From Cohnella ginsengisoli (lineage in GTDB: Bacteria > Bacillota > Bacilli > Paenibacillales > Paenibacillaceae), in NCBI RefSeq assembly GCF_029525555.1, contig NZ_JAPDHZ010000002.1, forward strand, positions 223,868 to 287,867: a DNA stretch of 64,000 nucleotides, written 5' to 3'. The position numbers and the translations under genes were made by a program. Position 1 is the stretch's first letter, and every line of letters begins with the position of its first letter. The notes beneath the pieces were generated by a model, which did not search any database, had not been told where the DNA came from, and was given only the letters and a program-made list of their open reading frames with translations. Shown piece after piece: positions 38,161-48,330 of the stretch.

Positions 38161-41100
38161 CTGGAGACTTCTCCTTCCCTCGCATCGGTTGCCTGCTTCG
38201 GCTTTTTCGCTCTGGTCCGTTTAACCTTGGCCGTTTCCGGTGCCGTTTCATGTGCCGTCTCCGCCGGAACGCCGGGTTCGCCGGACTGTACGGTTGCCGC
38301 CTGGCCGGCCTCCCCGGCGGGCGGACCGTCGGACGCTTCCGGGGGACGGCGCGGCGTCCGAGGGCGGTGGGACGTCCGGCGCGGACGCCGACGAAGGCGG
38401 ACGCTCTGCGTCTGAAGCGGCTTCTGCGCTTGCCGCATGAGCCGGATGCAGCCATTCCCTGACGCGTGGCACCAAGCCCGCCAGCGGCAGATGCTCCATC
38501 TTGGGCCCGGGCAGCGAATATAAAAAGTATTTGCCGTAGCTCGTATCGATGACGCGCGTATCGTACAAGATGACGATGCCCTTGTCGGAAGCGGTCCGCA
38601 CGAGTCTGCCGAAGCCCTGCTTGAACTTGATGACCGCTTGCGGCAGCGACAGTTTCATGAACGGGTTTTTGCGCTGCGCCGTAAGGCGCTCGCTCTTGGC
38701 CTCCGTCACCGGATGGTTCGGCGGCTGGAAAGGCAGCCGGACGATCGCGAGACAGGTCAGCGCGTCGCCCGGAAGGTCGACGCCTTCCCAGAAGCTGCTC
38801 GTGCCGAGCAGCACCGATCGCGGCTGCTCCATGAACTGGCTCGTGAGCCGGCTTCGGCTGCTGCCGTCCATCCCTTGCCCGAGCACTTGGATATCGGCCG
38901 GCGCTAGCGCGGATTTGAGCGGCTCGTACACGGTCTTCAGCATCTTGTGCGAAGTAAACAGCACGAGCATGCGGCCGTCGGTCTCGGTCGCCACCTCGGC
39001 CAGCGATGTCGTCAGCGCCTGCAAAAACGCGGCTTCGCCGTCCCTGCCTTTGATCGACGGAAAGTCCCGCGGAATGAGCAGCAGCGCTTGCTGCCGGTAG
39101 TTGAACGGCGAAGGGAGCTGCGCCGTGCGCAGTCTGCCCTGCTGTTCCGCTTCGTCGAGGCCGAGCTGCTCCTTGACGTATTGGAACGACTTGTCCACGG
39201 TCAGCGTGGCCGACGTGAGCACGACGCTTTCCTTTTGACCGAACAAGCCGTCTTTTAGCAATCCGCTCACGTCTGCCGGCACGATATACATCCATAGCGA
39301 GCGGCTCTTGTACTGCGTATGGCCTTCGATCCAGTAGACGCACTCCGCCTCCGACATCGAGACGAACGACTGCACGTCGCTACGGATGCCTGACAGCTCT
39401 TTGACGGACCCGTTCATGTCGGTCAGAAGGCTTTGCAGGGCAAGGTCTTCGCTTCGGTCGCGGATCTCCGCCAGCAGCTTCTCGAGCGGCCGCACGAGGT
39501 CGGAAAGCCGAAGCACCACATTGTCGCCGTCGACGCGAATCGACTCCCAATCCCGCGGCAGCGCGTCTGGCTTCAGCCGATAGCTGAGCCCGCCCGTCTC
39601 GTCCGCGGCCGCGCCGGATGCAAGCAGGCCGTACAGCCTGTCCGTCCATTGTTCCCACGATTCGCGAAGCTCCTGCACGCGCGGCAGCAGCTCCTCCAGC
39701 TTTTCCGACCACGTCCCGCTCGCGCTCTCCGCCGTCCCGGTCAGCTGCGAGATCAGGCTCGGGAGCTGTCCCGTCCTCGCGTCCTTGGCGAGCCTGGCCA
39801 GCGCGGAAGGCAGCGCACCGTACCCGATCCGTCGCCCGAGATGATTGCTCGCCACCTCTTCCATATGATGAGCCTCGTCGACGATGAGCCGGTCGTACGC
39901 AGGAAGGAGCCGGTGTTCCGCGCGCATGTCGGTGAATACCATGGCGTGGTTCGTAATGACGAGATCCGCCTTCAGCGCATCCTGGCGCGCGCGGTGGTAA
40001 AAGCATTTGCGAAACCAGGGACACTGACGGTTCAAGCAGGAGTCCGCGTCGCTCGCGACGGCATTCCACTCTTCCTTGGAGCGGCTGCCGAGATTGAGCT
40101 CCTCGGCTTCGCCGCGCTCCGTCTCCGACAGCCATACGGCGAGCTGTCCGCGCGCCACGGCTTCCTCGCGGGACAGCGCGAACGCCGGCGTCTGCATCTG
40201 CTGCTCGAACTTGCGCAGGCACATATAGTTGCTTCGCCCTTTGAATACCGCGGCCTTGAACGGTACGGGAAGCACGTCCTGCAGAAGCGGGAGGTCCCGC
40301 TGGCGAAGCTGCTCTTGCAGCTGGATCGTATGCGTCGTCACGACGATTTTTTTATTTTCTTTTAATCCATAATACAGGGAGGGCAGCAAGTAGCCGAGCG
40401 ACTTGCCCGTACCCGTGCCGGCTTCGACCAGCAGATGGGAATCGCCGGCGAGCGCCTGATGCACCTCGTCGTACATGATGCGCTGTCCTTCTCTCGGCTC
40501 ATAGCCCGGGAACAGCGCCTTCATGCGATCGGCGACGGTGTCGAGATACGTCTCGAAGGGCAAGTCGTTCAGCGAACGCTCCGCCTGCAGGCGCTGAGCC
40601 TCGCGGCCTTCGTCATCGTCCGTCCAGTCGGCGATGCGCATGGCGAACTGGCGATAGTATTGATAGCCTTCCGGCTCTTCGAACCATGTCGTATCCCGCT
40701 CCGCCCGAAGCGACGTCAGCAGCCAGCCGAGATCGCTGCGCTCTCCGTCGGTCAGCTCGCACAGCCGCTCGAGCGTCAGCGTCGGCAGCGCCCTGAGCCT
40801 GCCGATGCATGCCGTCAGCACCTCGGCCGTGGCGAGCGCGTCGCTGTCGGCTTGGTGAGGCCGGTCGTGCGCGATGCCGAGACCATGCGTAATCGCCGTC
40901 AGCCGGTACGAAGGCAAAAAGGGGAATACAAGCCTTGCGAGTTCGACCGTATCCAGCACCCTGCCGGAAAACGGCAAATAACCGCTCTTGTCCAGAGCGG
41001 CCTGCAAGAAGGCGGCGTCGAAGCCGGCGTTGTGCGCGACGAGCACCGCATCGTGAAGCAGCGGCACCATTTCGGCTACCGCGTCTTCAAGCGCGGGCGC

Positions 41101-41295
41101 ATCGGCCACGTCCGCGTCCCCGATGCCCGTCAGCGTCGTAATAAAAGCCGGAATCGGACGGGACGGCCTCACGAGCGATTGATATACGGAAGACACCGTG
41201 CCCGTGTCGTCCACGACCGCGATGCCGATTTGTATGATTTCATCGTGCTGGGACGACGTTCCCGTCGTCTCAAAGTCGAGAACCGCGAATTTCAT
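38157..41295 (-). CDS. dinG: DinG-type helicase with N-terminal 3'-5' exonuclease (one apparent frameshift near the end)
   Basis: A 1045-residue protein if one G is removed from 38341-38345. The N-terminal DnaQ-like exonuclease (FAVLDFETTGTSS, HNAGFDAAFL, HQADSDALAT) is fused to an XPD-like helicase: EAGTGTGKSLGYL, four cluster-region Cys (CLRKFEQQ; CLNRQCPWFRKCFYH), DEAH, and the late motif QGFGRLVRTASDKG. As in B. subtilis DinG the exonuclease may be the main activity. The last ~80 residues are an unusual Ala/Pro/Glu tail ending in a Lys/Arg cluster (RTRAKKPKQA). Uncorrected, the frame stops at 38248. ATG 41295 is preferred over GTG 41316 because AAAGGAAG lies between. Confidence 0.9.
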
Positions 41296-41359
41296 GAATG
41301 ACTTCCTTTCTTGCACTTCGCCTTCGACGCGCCGCGAAGTACGCCGCGCGAGGCAGGCC

Positions 41360-42023
41360 TTAGCCTGGCATCAGCGCCGTCAGTTCGGCGCTGCCGAAGG
41401 AGAGCTGTACGCTGCCGGCATCGCAAAGACAGGCGTCCAAATTATGCTTCGCGTCCGCGAAGCCGGGGTCGAGCTCCATCGCCTTGCGGAAAAAATGCTG
41501 TGCCTGCGCCAAATTCGCTTGAACCGCCTGCACGCAGCCCATCGCATTGTAGGCGATCGCTCGAAGCTTGGGCTCGTCGGCCGTTCCCGCCACGAGCTGA
41601 AAGTGCCGGTGCGCTTCGACGAATTCGCCGAGATGCATCCGGCTCATCGCCAGATACAGTCGCGCAAGGGACCATTCCGCGTATCGGGCCAGCAGTTGTT
41701 CGAACTGGCAGGCGCATTCGCGGAACATATGGAGCTTGAAGTATCCCTGGCCTTTTACGAACGGAACGGGCCATTCGGCCGGCGGCACGGAGACCGCGGA
41801 CTTGCCGCTCAAGCCCCCCCGCATCGCCCGCTTGGCGCCGCCGCCTGTAATCGCCCATTTTTTCCTCGAGCGCGAGCCATGACTCAATGATATCATCACT
41901 CATCGATTTTAACACGTTCCATTGCTCTTCCAGCGCCAACTTTTCATCCGGCGACGAATTCGGATAGCGTTCGATCATCTCGTCCAGCACGTCGTTCATG
42001 GCGGAGAAAAAAGGCTGAATCAC
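41360..42023 (-). CDS. tetratricopeptide repeat protein (one apparent frameshift)
   Basis: Removing one C from 41814-41820 gives 220 residues. The first 60 residues are an acidic helical segment (NDVLDEMIERYPNSSPDEK), then about four TPR-type helix pairs (GYFKLHMFRECACQFEQLL; ARLYLAMSRMHLGEFVEAHRHF; AYNAMGCVQAVQANLAQA; KAMELDPGFADAKHNLDAC). Soluble scaffold, partner unknown. It lies between panD and dinG in the operon. The start is GTG 42023 with GGGGG seven bases upstream. Confidence 0.75.
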
Positions 42024-42093
42024 GGAAGAAGGCCCCCAGTCGCAGATGAATTGTATTGCTCATTCTGCGTTTGCCGGAGGCCTTTCATACGCC

Positions 42094-42477
42094 TTAGACG
42101 ACGGTCGAATGAGGCTCCTGCGCCATCATTTGAACGACGCGGTTGCCTTCGTCCAATATGGCGACCCGCGGCTTGTGTCGCTTCGCTTCTTCGTTTTCCA
42201 TGTAGCCATAAGCGATAATGATTACCTTGTCTCCAGGCTGCACGAGCCTGGCCGCGGCGCCGTTCAGACAGATGACGCCGGAACCGCGCGGCCCCGGAAT
42301 CGTATACGTCTCGAACCGGGCGCCGTTGTTGTTATTCACGATTTGCACCTTTTCGTCCGGCAAAATATCGACCAGATCCAGCAAATCTTGATCGATCGTG
42401 ATGCTGCCGACGTAATTCAGGTTGGCTTCGGTCACCGTGGCTCGGTGAAGCTTGGACTTCATCATTTGTCTCATCAT
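42094..42477 (-). CDS. panD: aspartate 1-decarboxylase (proenzyme)
   Basis: A 127-residue pyruvoyl-dependent enzyme making beta-alanine for pantothenate. The self-cleavage site YVGSITID (Gly-Ser) generates the pyruvoyl group. [13 protein letters not shown] and [21 protein letters not shown] are standard. Start overlaps the panC stop (ATGA). An alternative internal ATG (MKSKLHR) is the start in most homologues and may be the true one. Confidence 0.97.
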   Translation of the reverse strand: MMRQMMKSKLHRATVTEANLNYVGSITIDQDLLDLVDILPDEKVQIVNNNNGARFETYTIPGPRGSGVICLNGAAARLVQPGDKVIIIAYGYMENEEAKRHKPRVAILDEGNRVVQMMAQEPHSTVV

Positions 42478-43385
42478 AATGGCTGCGCCTCCGGAAGGGA
42501 AATCAGAATATTGTCGATTAGGCGCGTGCGTCCGAACCGGACCGCCGCCGCGACGATGATCCGCCCGTCCGAAACGGACACCGGGGCGTCCGGAGCGGGC
42601 GGCTGAAGCGCGGGATAGGTTAGGGTCTCGACGTAGTCGATATCGGCGATCGGCGAAGACGAGATGCCTTCCCTCACCGCCGCAGTCAATTGCGCTGCAT
42701 TCATGCCCGAATCGATCCAGGCCGGCACCTTGGCGAGCGTGCGGGAGATGACGAGCGCTTCGCGCCGTTCGTCGGCCGACAGGTATACGTTGCGCGAGCT
42801 CATGGCCAGTCCGTCCGCCTCTCGCACGATCGGGCACGGTACGATCTGGACCGGTTGATTAAGATCGGCGACCATGCGTTCGACGACGGCAACCTGCTGG
42901 GCGTCCTTCAGGCCGAAGTACGCGCGATCGGGCTGCACGATGTTGAACAGCTTGGTCACGACGATGCCGACGCCGTCGAAATGTCCCGGCCGGCTTGCTC
43001 CGCAAAGGCGTTCCGTGACGCCCGAAACGGTGATCTGCGTGGCCGCCGAGGTCGGGTACATCTCGGACACGCTGGGCATAAAGACGATATCCGCGCCGGC
43101 GCGCGCGGCTACGTCCAGGTCTCTGGCCTCGTCCCGCGGGTACCGCTCGAAGTCTTCGTTCGGACCGAACTGAAGCGGATTGACGAAAATGCTGAGCACC
43201 GTCAGTCCGTTGTCTTGGGCGGATCTGCCGATCAAGCTCGCATGGCCTTCGTGCAAAAAACCCATCGTCGGCACGAAGCCGACGGATGCGGTCGCGCCGG
43301 CCTCCGCCCGATAGGCGCGAATCGCAGCGCGAATTTCCGCGATCGTACGGACGACCGCTGGCGTCGAAGTTAGAGTTGCCGTCAT
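42474..43385 (-). CDS. panC: pantoate-beta-alanine ligase (pantothenate synthetase)
   Basis: A 303-residue ligase joining pantoate and beta-alanine with ATP. Nucleotidyltransferase motifs are [18 protein letters not shown] (HIGH-like HEGH), [39 protein letters not shown] and [12 protein letters not shown] 43385 follows GGAGGCG and overlaps the corrected panB stop by four bases. Confidence 0.97.
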   Translation of the reverse strand: MTATLTSTPAVVRTIAEIRAAIRAYRAEAGATASVGFVPTMGFLHEGHASLIGRSAQDNGLTVLSIFVNPLQFGPNEDFERYPRDEARDLDVAARAGADIVFMPSVSEMYPTSAATQITVSGVTERLCGASRPGHFDGVGIVVTKLFNIVQPDRAYFGLKDAQQVAVVERMVADLNQPVQIVPCPIVREADGLAMSSRNVYLSADERREALVISRTLAKVPAWIDSGMNAAQLTAAVREGISSSPIADIDYVETLTYPALQPPAPDAPVSVSDGRIIVAAAVRFGRTRLIDNILISLPEAQPL

Positions 43386-44246
43386 TGGGATTCGCCTCCG
43401 TACAGTTTGGTGGCCGGCGTTTCTTTTTTGTTGCGCCTGCATCGGGAACGCATGGTTTTCTTCCGGGAATCGTCCGGTCTTGACTTCGTTCACGTATTGA
43501 GAAACGGCGCCGCGTATCGTCTCTCCAACGTCCGCGTAGGCCTTCACGAACCGTTTGTCGCGGATGCCCGAGCCGTAGCGGATAAGATCATGGTAAACGA
43601 GAACCTGCCCGTCGCAGCCCCGTCCGGCGCCGATGCCGATCGTCGGAATCGACAGCGCGCGCGATACGGCCGCAGCCGCGGGCTCGACGACCAGCTCGAG
43701 GACGACGGCCGCTGCGCCGGCTTGCTCGAGCGCCTTCGCGTCGGCCAGCAGCCGCGCGGCCTCCGCCTCGTCGCGGCCCTGCACCTTGTAGCCCCCGATC
43801 TGCAGCACGGATTGGGGAGTAAGCCCCAGATGGCCGATCACGGGTATGCCGGCGGATACGAGCAGCGCGACTTCTTCGGCGAGCTCCGCTCCGCCTTCGA
43901 GCTTCACCGCGTGAGCGCCGCCCTCCTGCATCAGCCGCGCGGCGTTGCGGAGGGTTTGTTCCTTGCTCCCGCGGTAGGTCGCGAACGGCATGTCCGTCAC
44001 GATCATCGTACGGGGAGCGCCCCGAACGACCGCTCTCGTATGGTAGATCATATCCTCGAGCGTCACCGGCACGGTCGTCTCGTAGCCGAGCACGACGTTG
44101 CCGAGCGAGTCTCCGACGAGGAGAACGTCCACCCCGGCTTCCTCAGCCAGTCTTGCGGAAGGGTAATCATAGGCGGTCACCATGGCGATCGGCGAACCCT
44201 GGGCTTTCATCGATTTCATTTTTGGCGGCGTTAACGGTTGACTCAT
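43382..44246 (-). CDS. panB: 3-methyl-2-oxobutanoate hydroxymethyltransferase (one apparent frameshift at the end)
   Basis: A 287-residue TIM-barrel enzyme making ketopantoate. Motifs: [78 protein letters not shown]. Removing one T from 43424-43429 gives the natural C-terminus [14 protein letters not shown] and a stop overlapping the panC start; without that correction PanB appears fused to PanC. GGAGGG lies 12 bases before the ATG. Confidence 0.95.
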
Positions 44247-44291
44247 GTCGCTTGAGCTCCCTCCTGTGGGCGGCCAGCCATCCGAGCGCGC

Positions 44292-44326
44292 AAAAAAACC
44301 TTCGTTTGCCCATGAGCAAAGAAGGT
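44292..44326 (-). terminator. intrinsic terminator/attenuator inside the panB leader
   Basis: CCTTCGTTTGC (44299-44309) pairs with GCAAAGAAGG (44316-44325) around one bulged base, extended by A298-T326, followed by T7 on the minus strand. It lies 45 bases before the panB start and downstream of the promoter, so it must be bypassed for expression. Confidence 0.8.
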
Positions 44327-44482
44327 GTCCATTCAGCAGGAACGCTTCACGTCCTTCTGTCTCGGTCCCTTGGGCTCAGAGCAGAATCCGCCGCGAATCA
44401 TCACGGGTATTCGGTTCTTTTCGTTAAAGCTCGTCATTGGTTAGCATGTCTCTCAGTGCGGTTCGTCATGATACCGCCCGAG
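44292..44482 (-). ncRNA. structured leader RNA of the panBCD operon (candidate pan-type motif)
   Basis: From the predicted start near 44482 the transcript contains a hairpin at 44484-44450 (CTCTC...CGGT / ACCG...GAGAG), a middle region, and a terminator at 44292-44326, all before panB. Two ATGA-linked short frames (44469-44434, 11 codons; 44437-44333, 34 codons) run through it. A structured RNA called the pan motif is known upstream of panB/panC/panD in Firmicutes; the location fits, but the bulged-A hairpins of that motif were not verified. Confidence 0.55.
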
Positions 44483-44488
44483 AGCTAT

Positions 44489-44517
44489 ATTATAACAGAG
44501 CATGCGAGGACCGTAAA
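44489..44517 (-). promoter_or_regulatory. sigma-A promoter of the panBCD operon
   Basis: Minus-strand -35 TTTACG (44517-44512), exact 17-base spacer, -10 TATAAT (44494-44489). Confidence 0.8.
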
Positions 44518-44555
44518 CGGCCCGATTCCTCCAATCGGCGCCGCTGACGACCGTT

Positions 44556-45551
44556 CTAGCCCTTGGCGTCCGGCAGCGGCGCCGCGTCGCCGATCTCCGC
44601 CGAATAGATCGTTCGGACGCCGCCGTCCGGCAGCTCGACGCGCAGTCCTCCGCTCTCGTCCAAGCCTCTCGGCACGCCTTCGAAAAATCCTTGTCCGGCG
44701 TTCAAAGCTACCGTGCGGTTCAACGTCACTGAATAGGTCTCCCAAAGGATCCGGATCGGCTCGAAGCCTCGCTCTTTGTAAACGGCATACAGCTGCTCGA
44801 ATTCGAGCAGCACGGCGGCGATCAGCGCAGTGCGGTCGAACGCGCGCCCTGCCGCCATTTTCAGAGAAACCGCGCGCGCGAGCAGCTCCTCCGGATAATC
44901 GTCGGCATCCAGATTCACCGCGATGCCGAGTCCGACCGCAACATATCGCAAACGCTCGTCCTCGGTAGCCGACTCCAAAAGGATGCCGCTGATCTTGCGG
45001 CCGTCCACGAGCAGGTCGTTCGGCCATTTGATCCCGATCGGCAAGCCGGTCTCGCGGCCCAGGCTTCGGCACAGCGCGACTGCCGCGAGAAGCGTAAGCT
45101 GGGGCGCCAGCTGCAGCGGAACGTCCGGACGCATCAGCAGGCTCATCGACACGCCGCGTCCGGGCGGCGACACCCATGAGCGGCCCATGCGCCCCCGGCC
45201 GTTGTCCTGGCGTTCGGCGATGACGAGCGTTCCTTCGGGCGCACCCTCCTCGGCGAGCTTGCGCAGTACGTCCTGCGTAGAAGTAACGACCTCGCGAATA
45301 TGCAGATGCCTGCCGAAAGCCGTCGTCCCGAGCTTGCTCTGGAGTTCTGCGGCATTCAGACGGGAAGGCCTTCCTGTCAGACGATAGCCTTTGCGAGGCA
45401 CGGCTTCGATCGCGAAGCCCTCGGCCTCGAGCTTGCGTATTTGCTTCCAGACGGCGGTTCGGCTCACGCCAAGCAGACGGCTGATCTCCTCGCCGGACAC
45501 GAACGCATCCCGCTTCCCTTCAAGCAGCGTCAACAGCTGCGATTGTTCCAT
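44556..45551 (-). CDS. birA: biotin-protein ligase / biotin operon repressor
   Basis: A 331-residue bifunctional BirA. The N-terminal helix-turn-helix (VSGEEISRLLGVSRTAVWKQIRKLEAEGF) binds DNA; the ligase domain has the biotinyl-AMP loop GRGRMGRSW, KWPNDLLVDGRKISGILLE and a C-terminal SH3-like cap (GFFEGVPRGLDESGGLRVEL). It biotinylates acyl-CoA carboxylases and represses biotin genes. Same position relative to cca and panB as in B. subtilis. The 39-base gap to the panB promoter leaves no clear terminator. Confidence 0.96.
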   Translation of the reverse strand: MEQSQLLTLLEGKRDAFVSGEEISRLLGVSRTAVWKQIRKLEAEGFAIEAVPRKGYRLTGRPSRLNAAELQSKLGTTAFGRHLHIREVVTSTQDVLRKLAEEGAPEGTLVIAERQDNGRGRMGRSWVSPPGRGVSMSLLMRPDVPLQLAPQLTLLAAVALCRSLGRETGLPIGIKWPNDLLVDGRKISGILLESATEDERLRYVAVGLGIAVNLDADDYPEELLARAVSLKMAAGRAFDRTALIAAVLLEFEQLYAVYKERGFEPIRILWETYSVTLNRTVALNAGQGFFEGVPRGLDESGGLRVELPDGGVRTIYSAEIGDAAPLPDAKG

Positions 45552-45685
45552 GAATGCTCCCCTTCCTCTCCGGACTACGTCGACTGATCCTGAATCACGC
45601 CGAATCGTTTGGTTCGTTGCATACGCATCCTATAAAAATGCGCATTCCGATGTACGACGAGACGCAAAGACGACTTTAACGCTCC

Positions 45686-46996
45686 CTATGCTCCTGCAAA
45701 AAAAGCGGTGCGCAGCGAATTTGCATCATTGTTCAGCTCGCCCAGAGCTACTTGCTCGAGCAGGCCCCGCAGCGCGATCGCGATCCAGGGTCCCGGAGGC
45801 GAACCGGCGGCCTCCGCCAACTCGTCGCCCCTCAGCGCGAGGTCCGCGACCCGTACCGCGGGCAGCGCAGCCGTCCATCCGGCCGCGGCCGCCCGCAGCT
45901 CGCCTGGCACGCCGAACGCCGCGCGGACACCCGGCGAATCGAAAAGCGCTTGCCAGTCCGCCGCGGCGGCGGTCCCCCGATCAAGCACCCCGATCGTCCA
46001 GTTCCGACGCCACGCCTCCGGATCGGAGTCCTTGAACAAGCTCAAGTGCAGGCGAAGGAGATCGCCGATCCGCCTGATTCTTTTCCCCGCGAAGTGAAGC
46101 CGCTTCATGGCTTCCTCCGCTTCCTCCGGCGCCGCCGTGCCTGCGAGGAACAGCGCCGCCCAACGCAGATCGGCCTCCGCATGTTCGGGCAAATACCGCG
46201 AGAGCCCCTTGCGCAGCGTCGCCGACATCCCGATCGGCGCTTCATCGGCTCCGCCGGCCGCTCCTTCAATCTGCCTAAGACGCGCCAACCACGGCTCCGG
46301 CAGCGGCAGCTTGAACCGCTCCGGCAGCGAAGCGGCGAGGAGCAGCGCGACCGCGCGACCGGGATCGCCGGCGGCCATCATCTTGTCGAGCTCGGCGCCG
46401 ATGCGCTCCATCGCGACGAGCCTAAGCTTGTCCCGGCAGGCTAGCACGCCTGCCCACGTCGGCGCGTCGACGGCGAAGCCGTAACGGGCCGCGAAGCGTA
46501 CGCAGCGGACGATCCGCAGCGCGTCTTCGCCGAACCGCCGAGCCGGCTCGCCGACCGCCCTCAGCGTGCGCGCGCGCAGGTCGTCCATGCCGCCGAACGG
46601 ATCGACGATCGCCCCGTCGGCGCCCGCCGCCATCGCGTTAATCGTAAAATCGCGTCGGGCGAGGTCTTCGCGAACGTCCCGTACGAAGAAAACGTCGTCA
46701 GGGCGTCTGCCGTCGCTGTAGCCGGCTTCCTGGCGAAACGTCGTCACTTCAAAAAAAAAGCCCGAACGGCGAACCGTCACGGTGCCGTGCTTCAGGCCCG
46801 TCGGCAGCGCATCCGGATACAAACGCAGTACTTCCTCGGGATCGGCCGACGTCGCGATATCGATATCGCTCGCTTCGATCCCGAGCAAGGCGTCGCGGAC
46901 GCAGCCGCCGACGAAATAAGCCTCGCAGCCCGATCGGTTCAAGGCTTGAAGCACTTCAACTCCCGCTTCCCATTGCGCGCCTGCGTAAATCATCAA
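45686..46996 (-). CDS. cca: CCA-adding tRNA nucleotidyltransferase
   Basis: A 436-residue class II enzyme that adds or repairs the CCA end of tRNAs. Catalytic motif FVGGCVRDALLGIEASDIDIATSA; RRDFTINAMA; GEDALRIVRCVRFAARYGF for nucleotide selection. The C-terminal body is longer than many bacillary versions. No tRNA genes lie near it; position between bshA and birA matches B. subtilis. Confidence 0.95.
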   Translation of the reverse strand: MMIYAGAQWEAGVEVLQALNRSGCEAYFVGGCVRDALLGIEASDIDIATSADPEEVLRLYPDALPTGLKHGTVTVRRSGFFFEVTTFRQEAGYSDGRRPDDVFFVRDVREDLARRDFTINAMAAGADGAIVDPFGGMDDLRARTLRAVGEPARRFGEDALRIVRCVRFAARYGFAVDAPTWAGVLACRDKLRLVAMERIGAELDKMMAAGDPGRAVALLLAASLPERFKLPLPEPWLARLRQIEGAAGGADEAPIGMSATLRKGLSRYLPEHAEADLRWAALFLAGTAAPEEAEEAMKRLHFAGKRIRRIGDLLRLHLSLFKDSDPEAWRRNWTIGVLDRGTAAAADWQALFDSPGVRAAFGVPGELRAAAAGWTAALPAVRVADLALRGDELAEAAGSPPGPWIAIALRGLLEQVALGELNNDANSLRTAFFAGA

Positions 46997-47053
46997 GGCG
47001 GAACCCTCCTTTATCGGCCGGGGTCCGCCTTCCGGCGAATCGCCGCCCCCTCG

Positions 47054-48220
47054 TCAGCGGGGTTCGCAGGCCGGCTCGGTGATGGGGGCCGGAATGCCCA
47101 GCACGTCATAATAGATTTTCTCGTATTGCGCGGTGATCAGATCGTTGCAAAATTGCGTGCGAGAGCGCATCAGGCACGCTTCCCTAAACTGCGCATACAT
47201 TCCCTCGTCCGAAAGCAGCCGCACGGCATGCGCCGCCATCTCGGACGTATGCCCGATCGGGGCGAGAAAACCCGTCTCCCCGCTGACGACCAGCTCCGGA
47301 ATGCCGCCGGCTGTGGAGCCGATCGTAGGCACCCCGCAGGCCATCGCCTCGAGCGCAACGAGACCGAAGCTTTCCTTTTCCGAAGGAAGAAGCAAGAGAT
47401 CCGCGAGCGACAGCACCTCCGCGACATCGTCCTGCTTGCCCAGATAATGGACGCGATGTTCGAGGCCCATCGACCGGATTTTCGACTGGATCTTCGGCAG
47501 ATCCGGTCCTTCGCCGACGAGCAGCAGCCTGGCGGGCAGCTCAGCGTGCACCTTCGCGAAGATGTCCACGACGTCCGAAGTCCGCTTGACGGGCCGGAAG
47601 TTGGAAATGTGCATGAGCACTTTTTCGTGCGGCTCCGCGAAATCCTTGCGCATGTCGGAAACTTCGCGCGGATAATATACGCGTTTGTCCACGAAATTGT
47701 ACGTTAACTCGATCGGCGTCCGGATATCGAGCAGCTCCTGCGTCTCGCGGATCAGATCCCGGCTGACGGCCGTGACCGCGTCGCTGGCTCCAATGCCGAG
47801 GCGAATGATGTCCTTAAGCGTTTCGTCCTGCGCCAGCACCGTGATGTCAGTCCCGTGCAGCGTCGTGACGATTTTCAGCTTGCCGCCTGACATCTGCTTG
47901 GCCAGCAGCGCGCAAATCGCATGCGGCACCGCATAGTGGACGTGCAGCAGGTCGAGCTCCTGCAGCTTCGCGACCTGGTGCATTTTGCTGGCGAGCGACA
48001 GATCGTAAGGGGGGTATCGGAAAACGTAATAGTCCGACACTTCCACCTCGTGATAATAAATGTTGCGCTGAAACTTTCCGAGCCGAAAAGGCATGCTTTG
48101 CGTAATAAAATGAATCTCGTGTCCCTTCTCCGCGAGCAGCTTGCCGAGCTCGGTAGCCACGACGCCCGAGCCGCCCAGCGAAGGATAGCAAGTAATGCCG
48201 ATCTTAAGCGGTCTGAACAT
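47054..48220 (-). CDS. bshA: N-acetyl-alpha-D-glucosaminyl L-malate synthase
   Basis: A 388-residue GT4 glycosyltransferase for the first step of bacillithiol synthesis, joining UDP-GlcNAc to L-malate. Seen: GITCYPSLGGSGVVATELGK, HVHYAVPHA, SNFRPVKR, LPSEKESFGLVALEAMACGVP (E-x7-E), TAGGIPE. ATG 48220 follows AAGGGA; an upstream GTG/ATG region (to 48274) is unlike the family. It follows bshB1, so two of the three bacillithiol steps are adjacent. Confidence 0.95.
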   Translation of the reverse strand: MFRPLKIGITCYPSLGGSGVVATELGKLLAEKGHEIHFITQSMPFRLGKFQRNIYYHEVEVSDYYVFRYPPYDLSLASKMHQVAKLQELDLLHVHYAVPHAICALLAKQMSGGKLKIVTTLHGTDITVLAQDETLKDIIRLGIGASDAVTAVSRDLIRETQELLDIRTPIELTYNFVDKRVYYPREVSDMRKDFAEPHEKVLMHISNFRPVKRTSDVVDIFAKVHAELPARLLLVGEGPDLPKIQSKIRSMGLEHRVHYLGKQDDVAEVLSLADLLLLPSEKESFGLVALEAMACGVPTIGSTAGGIPELVVSGETGFLAPIGHTSEMAAHAVRLLSDEGMYAQFREACLMRSRTQFCNDLITAQYEKIYYDVLGIPAPITEPACEPR

Positions 48221-48330
48221 TGGCGAGTCCCTTCTTCCCGAGCGTGAGCGACGGCCTGCCATGCAGGAATCCAAGCAGAAGATCCATGCAGGGGAACCGC
48301 CGGCGATCGTGATGTATGCCTATAGGCGTA

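Noticed and set aside
42034..42079. Pairing between a CCTCC-type sequence after panD and the GGGGG ribosome binding site of the TPR gene
   Set aside because: A nine-base pairing with a ~36-base loop is expected by chance in GC-rich DNA, and no conserved structure supports it.
42474..44246. A fused PanB-PanC enzyme
   Set aside because: The junction depends on a six-T run; five T gives a normal PanB end and a panC start with its own GGAGGCG site and ATGA overlap.
44333..44469. Two short leader-peptide genes upstream of panB
   Set aside because: No ribosome binding sites were found for either frame; they lie in what looks like a structured RNA, so they are mentioned only as a possibility in the leader entry.
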